Positions 35,806 to 45,373 of a DNA stretch of 64,000 nt are shown here, one piece after another; position 1 is the first letter of the stretch; every line of letters starts with the position of its first letter. Location: assembly GCF_040548815.1 (NCBI RefSeq), contig NZ_JBEPSM010000001.1, forward strand, positions 124,001 to 188,000. Reading direction: 5' to 3'. The position numbers and the translations under genes were made by a program. The notes under the pieces were generated by a model. It saw nothing but the letters and a program-made list of their open reading frames with translations, made no database searches and had not been told where the DNA came from. The stretch is from Kaistia defluvii (GTDB lineage: Bacteria; Pseudomonadota; Alphaproteobacteria; Rhizobiales; Kaistiaceae).

Positions 35806-36387
35806 TCAGATGTCGATGCCGGTGGCTCGCTCGTCCGTCGCCGGGAGGATGCGGGCCGGAATCCCCACGGCGGTGTGACCGGCCGGTATGTCGCTCAGCA
35901 CCACGGCGTTGGCGCCGACCGTGACTCGATCGCCCAGCGTGACGCCGCCAAGGATCTTCGCCCCGGCCGATATGCGGCAGTAGTCGCCGAGCATGGGGAC
36001 CTCGGGCCTGTCGGGATCGCGCCGTCCGAGCGTCACCTGCTGGAAGAGGGTCGCATGCGCGCCGACCACCGTGCCCGCGCCGATGACGATGCCGGTTGGA
36101 TGCGGCAGGTAGAGTCCGCCGGCGATGCTGGAGTCCGGCGCGATGTGGCAGCTGGTCGAGATCGTGGCGCCATACCAGAGCAGGCGGCGCAGCAATCGGC
36201 CGGCGAGCGGCACGCGGATCGCCGCCTCCTGCAGGCGGATCGACAGCGCCAGCTGAAAGCCGGGCTCAAGCAGGACGAGGCGCAGCAGCAACCGAAAGTC
36301 CGCCGGTCGGCCCGTCGCCTTGGCCCAGGCGTGAAAATCCTGCCGCAGCTTGTCGAAGGGCGAGCTTGATTCCGCAGCCTGCCGCAT
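35806..36387 (-). CDS. Hexapeptide-repeat acyltransferase (CysE/WcaB-like)
   Basis: A 193-aa left-handed beta-helix transferase, probably an O-acetyltransferase that uses acetyl-CoA. The N-terminal helical part has RLVLLEPGFQLALSIRLQEA, then the coils HIAPDSSIAGGLYLPHPTGI, VIGAGTVVGAHATLFQQVTL and ILGGVTLGDRVTVGANAVVL. LPHPTGIVIG has the His of the active site. It is convergent with the GT4 gene (1-base gap), which points to acetylation of the same polysaccharide rather than serine acetylation. Confidence 0.85.
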   Translation of the reverse strand: MRQAAESSSPFDKLRQDFHAWAKATGRPADFRLLLRLVLLEPGFQLALSIRLQEAAIRVPLAGRLLRRLLWYGATISTSCHIAPDSSIAGGLYLPHPTGIVIGAGTVVGAHATLFQQVTLGRRDPDRPEVPMLGDYCRISAGAKILGGVTLGDRVTVGANAVVLSDIPAGHTAVGIPARILPATDERATGIDI

Positions 36388-36474
36388 GGATGCCCCCGCA
36401 TCGGAACGGCAGCCAGTCTGGAAGGAAAAGCGGCGGCGGGCAATGCCTGCCGCTCGCCCTCAGGACGCCAGGCC

Positions 36475-38775
36475 TCAGCCGATCGCGCCTTGCGCCAGCA
36501 ATTGCTTCTGGTTGAAGGCCTGACAGAAGGCGGGAACGGCGTCGGCGGGCATCGGTTCGGCGATCAGATAGCCCTGGATGATCGGGCAATCGAGCGCGAC
36601 GACCGCATCGAGCTGCGACTTAGTCTCCACACCTTCGGCGACGATCTCCAGATCGAGGGCATCGGCCAGCTCGATGATCGAGCGGACGATGGCGCGCGTC
36701 TTCGGATCGTGCTCGAGATCGGTGATGAAGGAGCGGTCGATCTTGAGGCTGTCGACGGGCAGGCTGCGCAGATGGCTGAGCGAGGCGTAGCCGGTTCCGA
36801 AATCGTCGAGCGCGAGCGAGAAGCCGAGCCGGCGCAGATCGTTCAGCGTCGAGGCGATGCGCTCGGCGTCGCGTGACAGGATCGTGGTTTCCGTCACCTC
36901 TATGGTGAGCTGGGCGCTGGTCAGGCCATGCAGGCGCAAGCGGCTGTGCAGGTCCTCGGCGAAGCTCGGCTGGCGCAGGTCGAAGGCGGTGACGTTCATG
37001 CTGACCCGGGTCGACAGGCCGACCTTGTCCCAGGCGGCGAGGTCGCTGATCACGCTCTGGATCATTGTCTTCGTCAGGGCCTGGGCGATATCCGGCTCGT
37101 CGAAGGTTTCGGCGAAGGTGCCGGGCATCAGCGTGCCGCGCTCGGGATGCAGCCAGCGCGCCAGCGCCTCGTAGCCGATCAGCTTGCCCGTGCGGATATC
37201 GAGCATCGGCTGGTAGAAGGGCACGATCTGGCTGGCGTCGAGCGCCAGCCGCAGCGCCTTGAGCAGCGAGTAGCGGCGCTCTGCGTCATCGCGCATCGAC
37301 GGCGCGAAGAACACCGTGCGCCCGCGCCCGGCCCGCTTGGAGCGATAGACGGCGATGTCGGCATCGGCCATCAGCTCGCCCGAGGTGCGGCCGTCGGCGG
37401 GGAAGATGGCGACGCCGGCGCTCAGGCTGATCGGCACGTCCTGCTGCTTGACGGAGAAGGGGCGGGCGACCGATTCCATCATCCGCTTGACCGCGGCGGC
37501 CGCGTCCTGCGTGTCCTGCGCGTTGGTCAGCACGACGGCGAATTCGTCGCCGCCGAGGCGGCCGATGACGTCGGATTTGCGGATCGTGCCGCGAAGCCGG
37601 CTCGACACCTCGCGCAGCACCATGTCGCCGGCGTCATGGCCGAGGCTGTCATTGATGTCCTTGAAGTGGTCGAGATCGATGATGCAGAGCGCGGCGCGCC
37701 GCTTGGCCCGCTTCATCTGCTTCAGCTTCTCCTCGAAGCGCTGCTCGAAGAAGCTGCGATTGGGGAGCCCGGTCAGCCCGTCATGATGGGCGAGGTGGAC
37801 CAGCTCGGCCTCCAGGGCGCGGTTGCGGGTGATCTCCTCGCGTAGTTCGTTCGTTGTCCGTTCGAGCGAGGCATAGCTGGCCATCAGGTCGACGGCGCGC
37901 GCCTCCAGCAATTCGTTGGCGTGCAGCAGCTCGTTATGCTGCTTCTCGATGGCGCGGGTCGCGGCAAGCGTCGGCCCGATGTCGATATCGGTGACGGTCA
38001 GGCCCTCGCCATGCGGCGCGAGGCGCAGCTGGCGTTCGACGATCTTGCCATCCTGGGTATAACGGGCATCGAAGACGTCCGGCAGCTGGCTGTTCACGGC
38101 GCGCACGAACCGCTCCATCATGCCGCTCGATTCCGCGAACGGCCAGGCTTCCAGCATCTGGCTGCCGATCAGCGCATCGGGATGCCTGTGCACGCGCCGG
38201 GCGGATTCGGCATTGGCGGCCACGATGCTGAAGTCGAGGATGGCGCCCTTGCTGTCGCGGATCGCGCTCAGCACGGTGATGGCATCGGCGCTGACGTTGA
38301 AGACCGAGCGCAGCACATTGGTCGCGTCTTCGCGCGGCCGGATATAGCAGACGAGGAGCAGGGCTTCGCCCGACCGCACGGGAAGGATCAGGCGCTCTGT
38401 GATGCCGACGGCGGTCGCGCCGACCTTACTGTGCAGCGCCAGGCCGGGCCGGCCCGATTGCAGGATCTGGAAATAGGTGGCGCGAAACGAGCGGGCGCCC
38501 CGATTGGTCATCTGCTCCAGCACCCGGCCGGTCGGATCATGGCCGAACACCGCCACGACGTTCCGGCCGACCCGTTCATAGACCAGGGACTCGCCGATGG
38601 CGCGCATCACCATCATCCGCTCGGCCATGGGGCTGGCGAGCGCGAGTGCGAAGTGCCGGATATCAGGGATGTCGCCGCCATTGGCCGCATACCACATGGC
38701 GCAGAGATCACGGACGTCACTGAAATCGGTGGTCTGCTCTATATCGTCTATGCGGACGTCTACATAGCTCGTCAA
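36475..38775 (-). CDS. Bifunctional GGDEF-EAL protein with PAS-like sensor
   Basis: A 766-aa cyclic-di-GMP enzyme. The N-terminal 300 residues hold PAS-like sensory folds, followed by a coiled-coil linker. The GGDEF domain has HHDGLTGLPNRSFFEQRFEE and an intact RLGGDEFAVVL. The EAL domain has GYEALARWLHPERG, MNVTAFDLRQPSF, EVTETTIL, DDFGTGYASLSHLRSLPVD, KIDRSFI and EGVET, which include the metal and catalytic residues of active phosphodiesterases. It could make or degrade cyclic-di-GMP; both sites look intact. No membrane segment is seen. It stands alone. Confidence 0.93.
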   Translation of the reverse strand: MTSYVDVRIDDIEQTTDFSDVRDLCAMWYAANGGDIPDIRHFALALASPMAERMMVMRAIGESLVYERVGRNVVAVFGHDPTGRVLEQMTNRGARSFRATYFQILQSGRPGLALHSKVGATAVGITERLILPVRSGEALLLVCYIRPREDATNVLRSVFNVSADAITVLSAIRDSKGAILDFSIVAANAESARRVHRHPDALIGSQMLEAWPFAESSGMMERFVRAVNSQLPDVFDARYTQDGKIVERQLRLAPHGEGLTVTDIDIGPTLAATRAIEKQHNELLHANELLEARAVDLMASYASLERTTNELREEITRNRALEAELVHLAHHDGLTGLPNRSFFEQRFEEKLKQMKRAKRRAALCIIDLDHFKDINDSLGHDAGDMVLREVSSRLRGTIRKSDVIGRLGGDEFAVVLTNAQDTQDAAAAVKRMMESVARPFSVKQQDVPISLSAGVAIFPADGRTSGELMADADIAVYRSKRAGRGRTVFFAPSMRDDAERRYSLLKALRLALDASQIVPFYQPMLDIRTGKLIGYEALARWLHPERGTLMPGTFAETFDEPDIAQALTKTMIQSVISDLAAWDKVGLSTRVSMNVTAFDLRQPSFAEDLHSRLRLHGLTSAQLTIEVTETTILSRDAERIASTLNDLRRLGFSLALDDFGTGYASLSHLRSLPVDSLKIDRSFITDLEHDPKTRAIVRSIIELADALDLEIVAEGVETKSQLDAVVALDCPIIQGYLIAEPMPADAVPAFCQAFNQKQLLAQGAIG

Positions 38776-39103
38776 ACCGGAGGCCTTCCTGGGTCAGCAC
38801 CTGGCGAAAGCTACCGTGACCTATCTTTATAACCGATTAAATGAAGTCATCCGCCGCCGCAATTGTGGCGAATTCCTGTTCTCCAGCAATCCTCATAATG
38901 CGACATTTCACGGCAGAGCCTGCCGTAAGGTAAGCTTATCGTCGCTGCAGGGACGACTGCGTTTACGGGGAGCGGGGAGGGTGGGGCTGTTGCCGGGCGG
39001 GCGGGTCGCGGGGAGTGATTTGGCGACGGGCCCGCGCGCCTAGGCAGCGCGCGGTGCATGCAATTCGGAGCGCCGTGGTCAGGCGACGCGGGCGAAAGTC
39101 GTC
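38776..39103. other. Intergenic stretch upstream of the GGDEF-EAL gene
   Basis: About 330 bases between the start of the GGDEF-EAL gene and the end of the next leftward gene. It should contain the promoter of the former. An AT-rich segment around 38820-38845 is the most promoter-like part. Nothing else seen. Confidence 0.45.
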
Positions 39104-39304
39104 TTACGAAGCCCTGGCGAGCGGGGCCGGGGGATTGCGGCGGATCTTGCGCACGGCGCGCTCGGCCGCCACGGCGTCCATGAACACCTGGCCTTCCAGG
39201 GCGGAAAATGTCCCTTCCAGCGCGTGGAACGCGAAGGACCTGCCTGACCGGATCAGGATGCCGGCCGCCTCGTCATCGATCTCGATGATGTAATTGTCGA
39301 ACAC
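39104..39304 (-). CDS. Small uncharacterised protein, 66 aa
   Basis: A 66-aa frame starting with GTG at 39304, 7 nt after AAAGGAG. The sequence opens VFDNYIIEIDDEAAGILIR, then SFAFHALEGTFSALEGQVF and an Ala/Arg-rich helical end. From memory, short proteins beginning MFDNYxIEI occur in rhizobial genomes without assigned function. The frame stays open to an ATG at 39532, which would give 142 aa, but the extra part has no such character and the ribosome site supports the short form. Confidence 0.6.
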   Translation of the reverse strand: MFDNYIIEIDDEAAGILIRSGRSFAFHALEGTFSALEGQVFMDAVAAERAVRKIRRNPPAPLARAS

Positions 39305-39852
39305 CGAAGTTCTCCTTTCGCCGCCTGAAACCTGCCATGCAAGCTTCGGGCCGCGATCATTCATGTAGCTCAGCGTAAGCGTCGCGCCGGGATTTCGTCC
39401 CCGGTGCGCACCAATGTGGGAAGTCAGTGGGAGTTCCGGCGACAGCGGCACATTTCGAACGGACGGAAGGGATGACGCAGGGTTGCCATCGTTTTCGGCA
39501 TCGGAAATCTCCTCATCGAAATCCAGAGCCACGAACCCGTTCGTGACGCTTTAGCGTTTGGTGTCGCGGCGCAAGCTGCTGTTCAAATCACCGCGGCATC
39601 GCGTTGGATGCGATGCCCATATGGGGCCGACACATGCCCTTCTACCAGCCACGCATTTCCTTTTTTTGACAGTTGGCGAGGATGCCATTCCGGTCGGGTC
39701 GTCCCGCATGGAATCCGGCGGAAATCTTCGCCTTTCCGCGCTCCCAAGGGGCCATTTCAGGATCGGGCGGCGCGCGGTTTTGCAACGCCGCGATTGACAA
39801 GATCGGCGTCTTTCCAGTTCTTGGGCGCAACGCTTTGGTCGGGGGAGAACAC
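39305..39852. other. Intergenic region before xylulokinase
   Basis: About 550 bases between divergent genes. The leftward small-protein frame remains open to 39532, so an extended form of that gene cannot be excluded. The rest should hold promoters for both directions; two TTGACA motifs (39666 and 39794) lack good partners. No repeat or RNA element was recognised. Confidence 0.45.
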
Positions 39853-41325
39853 ATGGCCTGCTACATCGGCATCGATATCGGCACGTCGGCGGTCAAGGCG
39901 CTGCTGATCGACGAAAACCAGTTCGTGCTGGCGGAGACGGATGTGGCGCTGCCGATCTCGCGGCCGCATCCGCTCTGGTCCGAGCAGGATCCCGAGGATT
40001 GGTGGCAGGCGACGGAGAAGGCGCTCCGCACTCTCAAGGACGCCGCACCCGCCGCCTATGCGGCCACGGTGGCCATCGGCCTTTCCGGGCAGATGCACGG
40101 CGCCGTGCTCATGGACAAGGCAGATCGCGTGCTGCGGCCGGCCATCCTCTGGAACGATGGCCGCAGCCATGCCGAATGCACGGCGCTCGAACACCGTGTG
40201 CCCGACCTCGGCCAGATCGCCGGCGTGCCGGCCATGCCCGGCTTCACCGCGCCGAAGCTGCTTTGGGTGGCGCGGCACGAGCCCGAGACCTTTGCCGAGA
40301 TCGCGCATGTGCTGCTGCCCAAGGACTATGTCCGCTTCCGCCTGACCGGCGCCTATGTCTCCGAAATGTCGGATGCCGCGGGCACGCTCTGGCTCGACGA
40401 AGCGGAGCGGCGCTGGTCGCCGGAGATCGTCGCCGCCACCGGGCTCGATCCGGCCGTGATGCCGCGCCTGGTCGAGGGCTCGGATGCGGCCGGCACGCTT
40501 TCGGCAAAGGCGGCCGCGGCGCTCGGGCTGGATCCCAAGGTGATCGTCGCGGGCGGTGCCGGCGACGCGGCGGCGGGTGGCATCGGCATCGGCGCGGTCG
40601 ACGAGGGCGACGCCTTCATCTCGCTCGGCACGTCGGGCCAGTATTTCGTCGTCAACGAGACCTACCGGCCCTATCCGGCGGCCTATGTCCACACCTTCGC
40701 CCATGCGCTGCCCGGGCGCTGGTTCCAGATGGCGGCGATGCTGAACGGCGCTAGCGCGCTGGCCTGGGCCGCGCAACTGGTCGGCGAGGCGGATATCGGC
40801 AAGCTGCTTGCCCGGGTCGAGGCGACGCCGGCCAAGAACAGCGAACTGCTGTTCCTGCCCTATCTCGCCGGCGAGCGCACGCCGCACAACGACCCCTACG
40901 CACGTGGCGTGTTCTTCGGGCTCGATCCGGCGACGGAGACGACCGATCTCATCCGCGCCGTGCTGGAAGGCGTTGCCTTCTCCTTTGCCGACGCGCAATC
41001 GGCGCTGGCGACCGCCGGAACGCGGCCGAAGCAGATGGGCGCCATCGGCGGCGGCGCCAAGAGCCCGCTCTGGATGAAGATGTTCGCCGATGTGCTGGGC
41101 GTGCAGATCGTGCTGCATGAAGGTGGCGCCAAGGGCCCGGCCTTCGGCGCGGCGAGGCTCGCCATCCTGGCGGCGACGGGCCAGAGCACGGCTTCCGTCT
41201 GCACCGCGCCACCGATCAATGCGACGATCGATCCCGATCCCGCCGCCACGGCGCGCTACGCCGAAAAGATCGAGCGCTTCCGCCGCCTCTACAAGGTGCT
41301 GAAGCCGGAATTCGCGCCGCGCTGA
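39853..41325 (+). CDS. xylB: Xylulokinase
   Basis: A 490-aa FGGY-family sugar kinase that phosphorylates D-xylulose with ATP, feeding the pentose phosphate pathway. YIGIDIGTSAVKALLID is the phosphate-1 motif, IGLSGQMHGAVLMD and RPAILWNDGRS are the xylulokinase-typical substrate segments, ISLGTSGQYFVVNE the second phosphate motif, and GGGAKSPLWMKMFADVLGV the adenosine region. Length and these motifs match XylB rather than glycerol or gluconate kinases. The ATG has GGGGGAGA upstream; the long open frame before it is not coding. The ROK regulator and sugar ABC genes follow on the same strand. Confidence 0.93.
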   Translation: MACYIGIDIGTSAVKALLIDENQFVLAETDVALPISRPHPLWSEQDPEDWWQATEKALRTLKDAAPAAYAATVAIGLSGQMHGAVLMDKADRVLRPAILWNDGRSHAECTALEHRVPDLGQIAGVPAMPGFTAPKLLWVARHEPETFAEIAHVLLPKDYVRFRLTGAYVSEMSDAAGTLWLDEAERRWSPEIVAATGLDPAVMPRLVEGSDAAGTLSAKAAAALGLDPKVIVAGGAGDAAAGGIGIGAVDEGDAFISLGTSGQYFVVNETYRPYPAAYVHTFAHALPGRWFQMAAMLNGASALAWAAQLVGEADIGKLLARVEATPAKNSELLFLPYLAGERTPHNDPYARGVFFGLDPATETTDLIRAVLEGVAFSFADAQSALATAGTRPKQMGAIGGGAKSPLWMKMFADVLGVQIVLHEGGAKGPAFGAARLAILAATGQSTASVCTAPPINATIDPDPAATARYAEKIERFRRLYKVLKPEFAPR

Positions 41326-41779
41326 GCCGGCGTTTCGGTCGCCGACCGATCGTTTAGCGGCGCGCGGTCGATCGCGCGGGCGATTACCTTCGCGATCGAG
41401 CGGCCGCTGGAAGTCGGTGTGGGAGAGATCGTCATCCGGCCGACCGCGCAGGACCGAGCGGCTCTTGTGCCGCCCGGGCGAGAGCGCTTGCGCCGGCGTA
41501 TCGAAAGCAACGGGCCGACTTCCAAGGATATCAGGATGGCTTCCGAAGCATTCGTAACGGGGGCCGGCGTTGAATTGAAGTGTGTTCCGGACCATGGCGG
41601 ATCCCGTTAAGCAGGGGATGCCCAATAGCTGACTAGCCCACAAGGATTAGACAGGCTCCGCAACTGTCTCGATATTGCATTGCGATATCGAAACATTTTT
41701 TATTGCCGCGGCGCAAGATCGAATGCGGCTTGACTTGCCTTCGCATCCGCCGATTAACTGCATCAGGTTAAATTAATGA
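41326..41779. other. Intergenic region between xylB and the ROK regulator
   Basis: About 450 bases with a drop in GC toward the right. It contains the inverted repeat at 41669-41691 and a possible promoter (TTGACT at 41730, GATTAA about 16 bases on). No gene seen. Confidence 0.5.
41669..41691. promoter_or_regulatory. Inverted repeat, candidate ROK-regulator operator
   Basis: TCGATAT and ATATCGA, perfect 7-bp arms with a 9-bp spacer, located about 90 bases before the ROK gene start. Such a site could be bound by the ROK regulator for autoregulation. No direct evidence. Confidence 0.4.
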
Positions 41780-43075
41780 GTGGTCAACGCTCTGCCTGGG
41801 AGGCGTGCCTTGGAAAAGGCCGGTATCGGTCGCGGGAGCAATTCCGCCCAGCTTCGCCGCTACAATGAAAGGCTCGTCCTGCAGCGGCTGCGCCGTGCCG
41901 GAGAAGCCTCCAAGGCTGAACTCGCCCGCGCCGCCGACCTCACCAATACCGCCATTGGCGGCATCATCCGCAAGCTCGACGACCTCGGCCTGATCGAGGC
42001 CGTCGGCAAGCGCCATGATGGCGGGCGCGGCCAGCCGGCCACCATGCTTCGCCTCAATCCCGATGGCGCCTATGGCATCGGCGTGCGCCTCGATCGCCGC
42101 TCGATCGAAACGATCCTGATCGATTTCGACGGCACGCCGCTCGCCCGGCGCGCTTATGACATGGTGCTGCCGGAGCCGGCCGAGGCGCTGGCCATGGTGG
42201 CGGGCGACGTGCAGGCGCTGCTGGAGCGGCTGGACCCGCAGGCGCGCGAGCGTTTCGCCGGCATCGGCCTGGCGCTGCCCTACAATCTCGGCGCCTGGCT
42301 GCGGCGGCTCGACCTGCCGGTCGAGATCTTCCATCGCTGGGACGATTTCGACTTTGCTGCGCAGCTGGAGGAGGCGACCGGCCTTCCCGTGTTCAGCGAG
42401 AATGACGGCAACGCCGCCGCCATCGCCGAGCTGTTCTATGGCCTCGGCCGGCGCGTCGACGATTTTCTCTATCTGTTCATCGGACCGGCAATCGGGGGCG
42501 GCATCGTCGTCAAGGGCGATTGCCTGCGTGGCAGCACCGGCAATGCCGGCGACGTCGCGGTGATCGCGGTGGCGCCCAGCCGCCTCGGTTCCTCGCCGAA
42601 GTCGGAGGATGGGCGCGAACTTCTGATCACCCGCGCCTCGCTCAATGCGCTCGGCCGACATCTGCAGGCGCGCGGCGTCCCGGTCAACTCGCCGGCGGAC
42701 ATGCAGGCGGCCTTCGCGGCCGGCCATCCAGCGGTGCTTGAGTGGATCGATGACGCGGTCGAGGCGCTGGCGCCGGCGATCTGGTCGGCGATCGCGCTGC
42801 TCGACGTGCCGCTGATCGTGGTCGATGCCGACATCGATGGCGGTCTGGTCGACGCGCTGATCGCGCGGCTTGCCGTCGCGCTCGACCAGCACGCGCCCGA
42901 AGCGCGCCGGCCGCCCCGCATCCTGCATGGCACGCTCGGCCGCGATGCCGGCGCCATCGGCGCGGCGACGCTGCCGATGTTCTTCAATTTCTCGCCCCGC
43001 GCCTCGATCCTGACGCGGGACGATGACGACAGCGAATTCGAGACCGGCCCGATGCGGTTTGCCGGCCTCACCTGA
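41780..43075 (+). CDS. ROK-family transcriptional regulator
   Basis: A 431-aa regulator with a winged helix-turn-helix (LVLQRLRRAGEASKAELARA then ADLTNTAIGGIIRKLDDLGL) and a ROK sugar-kinase-like domain (FSENDGNAAAIAELFYGLG, IGPAIGGGIVVKGDCLRGST, GNAGDVAV). The zinc-binding CxCGxxGC motif of true ROK kinases is not present, as often in regulators. It probably starts at GTG 41780. Placed between xylB and the frc-type ABC genes, it likely represses the transporter or xylB until a sugar binds. Confidence 0.9.
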   Translation: MVNALPGRRALEKAGIGRGSNSAQLRRYNERLVLQRLRRAGEASKAELARAADLTNTAIGGIIRKLDDLGLIEAVGKRHDGGRGQPATMLRLNPDGAYGIGVRLDRRSIETILIDFDGTPLARRAYDMVLPEPAEALAMVAGDVQALLERLDPQARERFAGIGLALPYNLGAWLRRLDLPVEIFHRWDDFDFAAQLEEATGLPVFSENDGNAAAIAELFYGLGRRVDDFLYLFIGPAIGGGIVVKGDCLRGSTGNAGDVAVIAVAPSRLGSSPKSEDGRELLITRASLNALGRHLQARGVPVNSPADMQAAFAAGHPAVLEWIDDAVEALAPAIWSAIALLDVPLIVVDADIDGGLVDALIARLAVALDQHAPEARRPPRILHGTLGRDAGAIGAATLPMFFNFSPRASILTRDDDDSEFETGPMRFAGLT

Positions 43076-43159
43076 AATCCTCGGGAGGGACCGAGAGCGT
43101 CGCGGAGAAGCTGGTCGCTTCGCTGGCGCAGAACAAGAAACGGCCAGGGAGGAACGGAC

Positions 43160-44161
43160 ATGTTGAAGAAGCTTATGCTCGCCGCCAGCCTGTTGGCGCT
43201 GTCGGCCGCTCCGGTGCTCGCCGATGAGACGATCGGCCTGATCACCAAGACGGAGACCAACCCCTTCTTCGTCAAGATGCGCGAGGGTGCGCAGGCCAAG
43301 GCCAAGGAGCTTGGCGTCACGCTGATCACCGCCGCCGGCAAGTATGACGGTGACAATGACGGCCAGGTGGCCGCCATCGAGAACCTGATCGCGGCCGGCG
43401 CCAAGGGCTTTGCGATCGTCCCCTCGGATTCCAAGGCCATCGTGCCGACGATCCAGAAGGCGCGCGACGCGGGCCTGAAGGTCATCGTGCTCGACACGCC
43501 GCTCGATCCGATGAACGCCGCCGACGCCACCTTCGCGACCGACAACCGCAAGGCCGGCATGCTGATCGGCCAGTGGGCCAAGGGCACGCTGGGCGACAAG
43601 GCGGCCGACGCGAGGATCGTCTTCCTCGACCTCGCCACCAACCAGCCGACCGTCGACTTCCTGCGCGACCAGGGCTTCATGCAGGGCTTCGGCATCGACG
43701 TGAAGGACCCGAACAAGATCGGCGACGAGAACGATCCGCGCATCTGCACGCATGAAATCAGCCAGGGCGACCAGGAGAAGGGTCGTACCGCGATGGAGAA
43801 CGCGCTGCAGAAGTGCCCGGACGTGAACGTCGTCTACACGATCAACGAGCCGGCGGCTGCCGGTGCGTGGGAAGCGCTCAAGGCGGTCGGCAAGGACGAT
43901 GGCAGCGTGCTGCTGGTCTCGATCGACGGCGGCTGCCCGGGCGTCAAGAACGTCCAGGCCGGCACGCTCGGCGCCACCTCGCAGCAATACCCGCTGAAGA
44001 TGGCGGCGATGGCGCTCGAGGCGATCCATGCCGGCAAGATTCCGGACATCGATCCGGCCGTCGGCTTCCTCGATACCGGCGCGCAGCTGATCACCTCCAA
44101 GCCGGTCGATGGCGTGCCGTCGATCTCTGTGGAAGAGGGCCTCAAGCTCTGCTGGGGCTGA
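43160..44161 (+). CDS. frcB: Sugar ABC transporter, substrate-binding protein (Frc type)
   Basis: A 333-aa periplasmic binding protein of the ribose/fructose type (Peripla_BP_4) with a signal peptide ending [25 protein letters not shown] at the mature start, [39 protein letters not shown] and [20 protein letters not shown] closely follow rhizobial FrcB as I recall it. FrcB binds fructose, and in rhizobia also mannose and ribose. The xylulokinase upstream leaves a pentose possible. A stem-loop follows at 44202-44225. Confidence 0.88.
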   Translation: MLKKLMLAASLLALSAAPVLADETIGLITKTETNPFFVKMREGAQAKAKELGVTLITAAGKYDGDNDGQVAAIENLIAAGAKGFAIVPSDSKAIVPTIQKARDAGLKVIVLDTPLDPMNAADATFATDNRKAGMLIGQWAKGTLGDKAADARIVFLDLATNQPTVDFLRDQGFMQGFGIDVKDPNKIGDENDPRICTHEISQGDQEKGRTAMENALQKCPDVNVVYTINEPAAAGAWEALKAVGKDDGSVLLVSIDGGCPGVKNVQAGTLGATSQQYPLKMAAMALEAIHAGKIPDIDPAVGFLDTGAQLITSKPVDGVPSISVEEGLKLCWG

Positions 44162-44201
44162 GTTTTCCGCGCCGCCCCGTGGCGGTTCTGAGCATGAACA
44201 G

Positions 44202-44225
44202 GTGGGAGCGCTTCGGCGCTCCCAC
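44202..44225 (+). promoter_or_regulatory. Intercistronic stem-loop between frcB and frcC
   Basis: GTGGGAGCGC, TTCG tetraloop, GCGCTCCCAC: a perfect 10-bp stem with a highly stable loop and no T-run. In binding-protein operons such structures protect the upstream mRNA from 3' exonucleases and raise binding-protein output relative to membrane parts. Confidence 0.65.
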
Positions 44226-44251
44226 GAACAGGCGTCGGGGAGGATGGCTTT

Positions 44252-45373
44252 ATGAGTGACAATGCAACAGGTTCGGCAGCGGCCGAGCGAGGCCTGCCAC
44301 CGGCCGAACCGGGCGGCGTCGCGAGCTTCGATGAAGCCGATCGCGGCCCGATCCGGCGGATGCAGGAATTCCTGCATCGCTTTCCGACCAGCATCCCGTT
44401 CATCGTGCTGCTGATCGGCGTCGTCATCTTCTCGTTCGCCGCGCCCGGCAAATTCCTCGCCCCGTTCAATTTTTCGCTGATCCTGCAGCAGGTGACGATC
44501 ATCGCGATCCTCGGCGTCGCCCAGACGCTGGTGATCCTGACCGCCGGCATCGACCTTTCGGTCGGCGTCATCATGATCCTGGCCTCGGTGGTGATGGGCC
44601 GCACCGCCGTCGTCTACGGCGTTCCCGTCGAGATCGCCTTTCCGCTCGGCCTGCTGGCGGGCCTGGCATGCGGCTTCGTCAACGGCGTCATCGTCACCAA
44701 GCTGCGCCTGCCGCCCTTCATCGTGACGCTCGGAACCTGGAGCATCTTTGGCGCGCTTAATGTCTGGTATTCGCGCAGCGAGACGATCCGCCAGGCCGAT
44801 GTCCAGGAAACCGCGCCCTTCCTGCAATGGACCGGCACGATCATCAAACCCTATGACTTCTTCTCGAAGACGCTCGGACTCGACCTGACCTTCCTGAAGG
44901 GCTGGGTGCTCAATTACGGCTCGGTGGTGATGCTGATCGTCGCCGCCGTCATCTGGTACGTCCTCAACAAGACTGCCTTTGGCCGTCACGTCTATGCCTC
45001 GGGCGATGATCCCGATGCGGCGCGGCTCGCCGGCATCAACACCGATCGCACCCTGATCGGCGTCTATGCGCTGGCCGGCTTCATCTGCGCCATCGCCGCC
45101 TGGGTCCTGATCGGCCGCATCGGCGGCGTCAGCCCGCAGGCCGGCCAGACCGCCAACCTCGATTCGATCACCGCCGTGGTGATCGGCGGCACCAGCCTGT
45201 TCGGCGGCCGCGGCTCGATCGTCGGCACGCTGGTCGGCGCGCTGATCGTGGGCGTGTTCCGCAACGGCCTCGCGCTCTCCGGCCTCGAACTGCTCTGGCA
45301 GGATTTCGCCGTCGGCGTGCTGATCATCGTCGCCGTCACCATCGACCAGTGGATCCGGAAGATTTCGTCATGA
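44252..45373 (+). CDS. frcC: Sugar ABC transporter permease (Frc type)
   Basis: A 373-aa inner-membrane protein with about ten helices of the RbsC/FrcC family. ILTAGIDLSVGVIMILASVV is the conserved Gly-Ile-Asp-Leu-Ser motif, and VVIGGTSLFGGRGSIVGTLV is the second family signature. A 45-residue polar N-terminal extension precedes the first helix, as in rhizobial FrcC. The stop codon overlaps the ATPase start by four bases (ATGA), giving translational coupling. Confidence 0.9.
   Translation: MSDNATGSAAAERGLPPAEPGGVASFDEADRGPIRRMQEFLHRFPTSIPFIVLLIGVVIFSFAAPGKFLAPFNFSLILQQVTIIAILGVAQTLVILTAGIDLSVGVIMILASVVMGRTAVVYGVPVEIAFPLGLLAGLACGFVNGVIVTKLRLPPFIVTLGTWSIFGALNVWYSRSETIRQADVQETAPFLQWTGTIIKPYDFFSKTLGLDLTFLKGWVLNYGSVVMLIVAAVIWYVLNKTAFGRHVYASGDDPDAARLAGINTDRTLIGVYALAGFICAIAAWVLIGRIGGVSPQAGQTANLDSITAVVIGGTSLFGGRGSIVGTLVGALIVGVFRNGLALSGLELLWQDFAVGVLIIVAVTIDQWIRKISS

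Noticed and set aside
39661..39830. Sigma-70-like promoters before xylB
   Set aside because: Two TTGACA motifs occur but neither has a convincing -10 element at proper spacing.
41768..44989. A 1073-codon minus-strand frame over the ROK and sugar-transport genes
   Set aside because: It crosses three well-supported genes and has an amino-acid composition typical of antisense GC-rich DNA.
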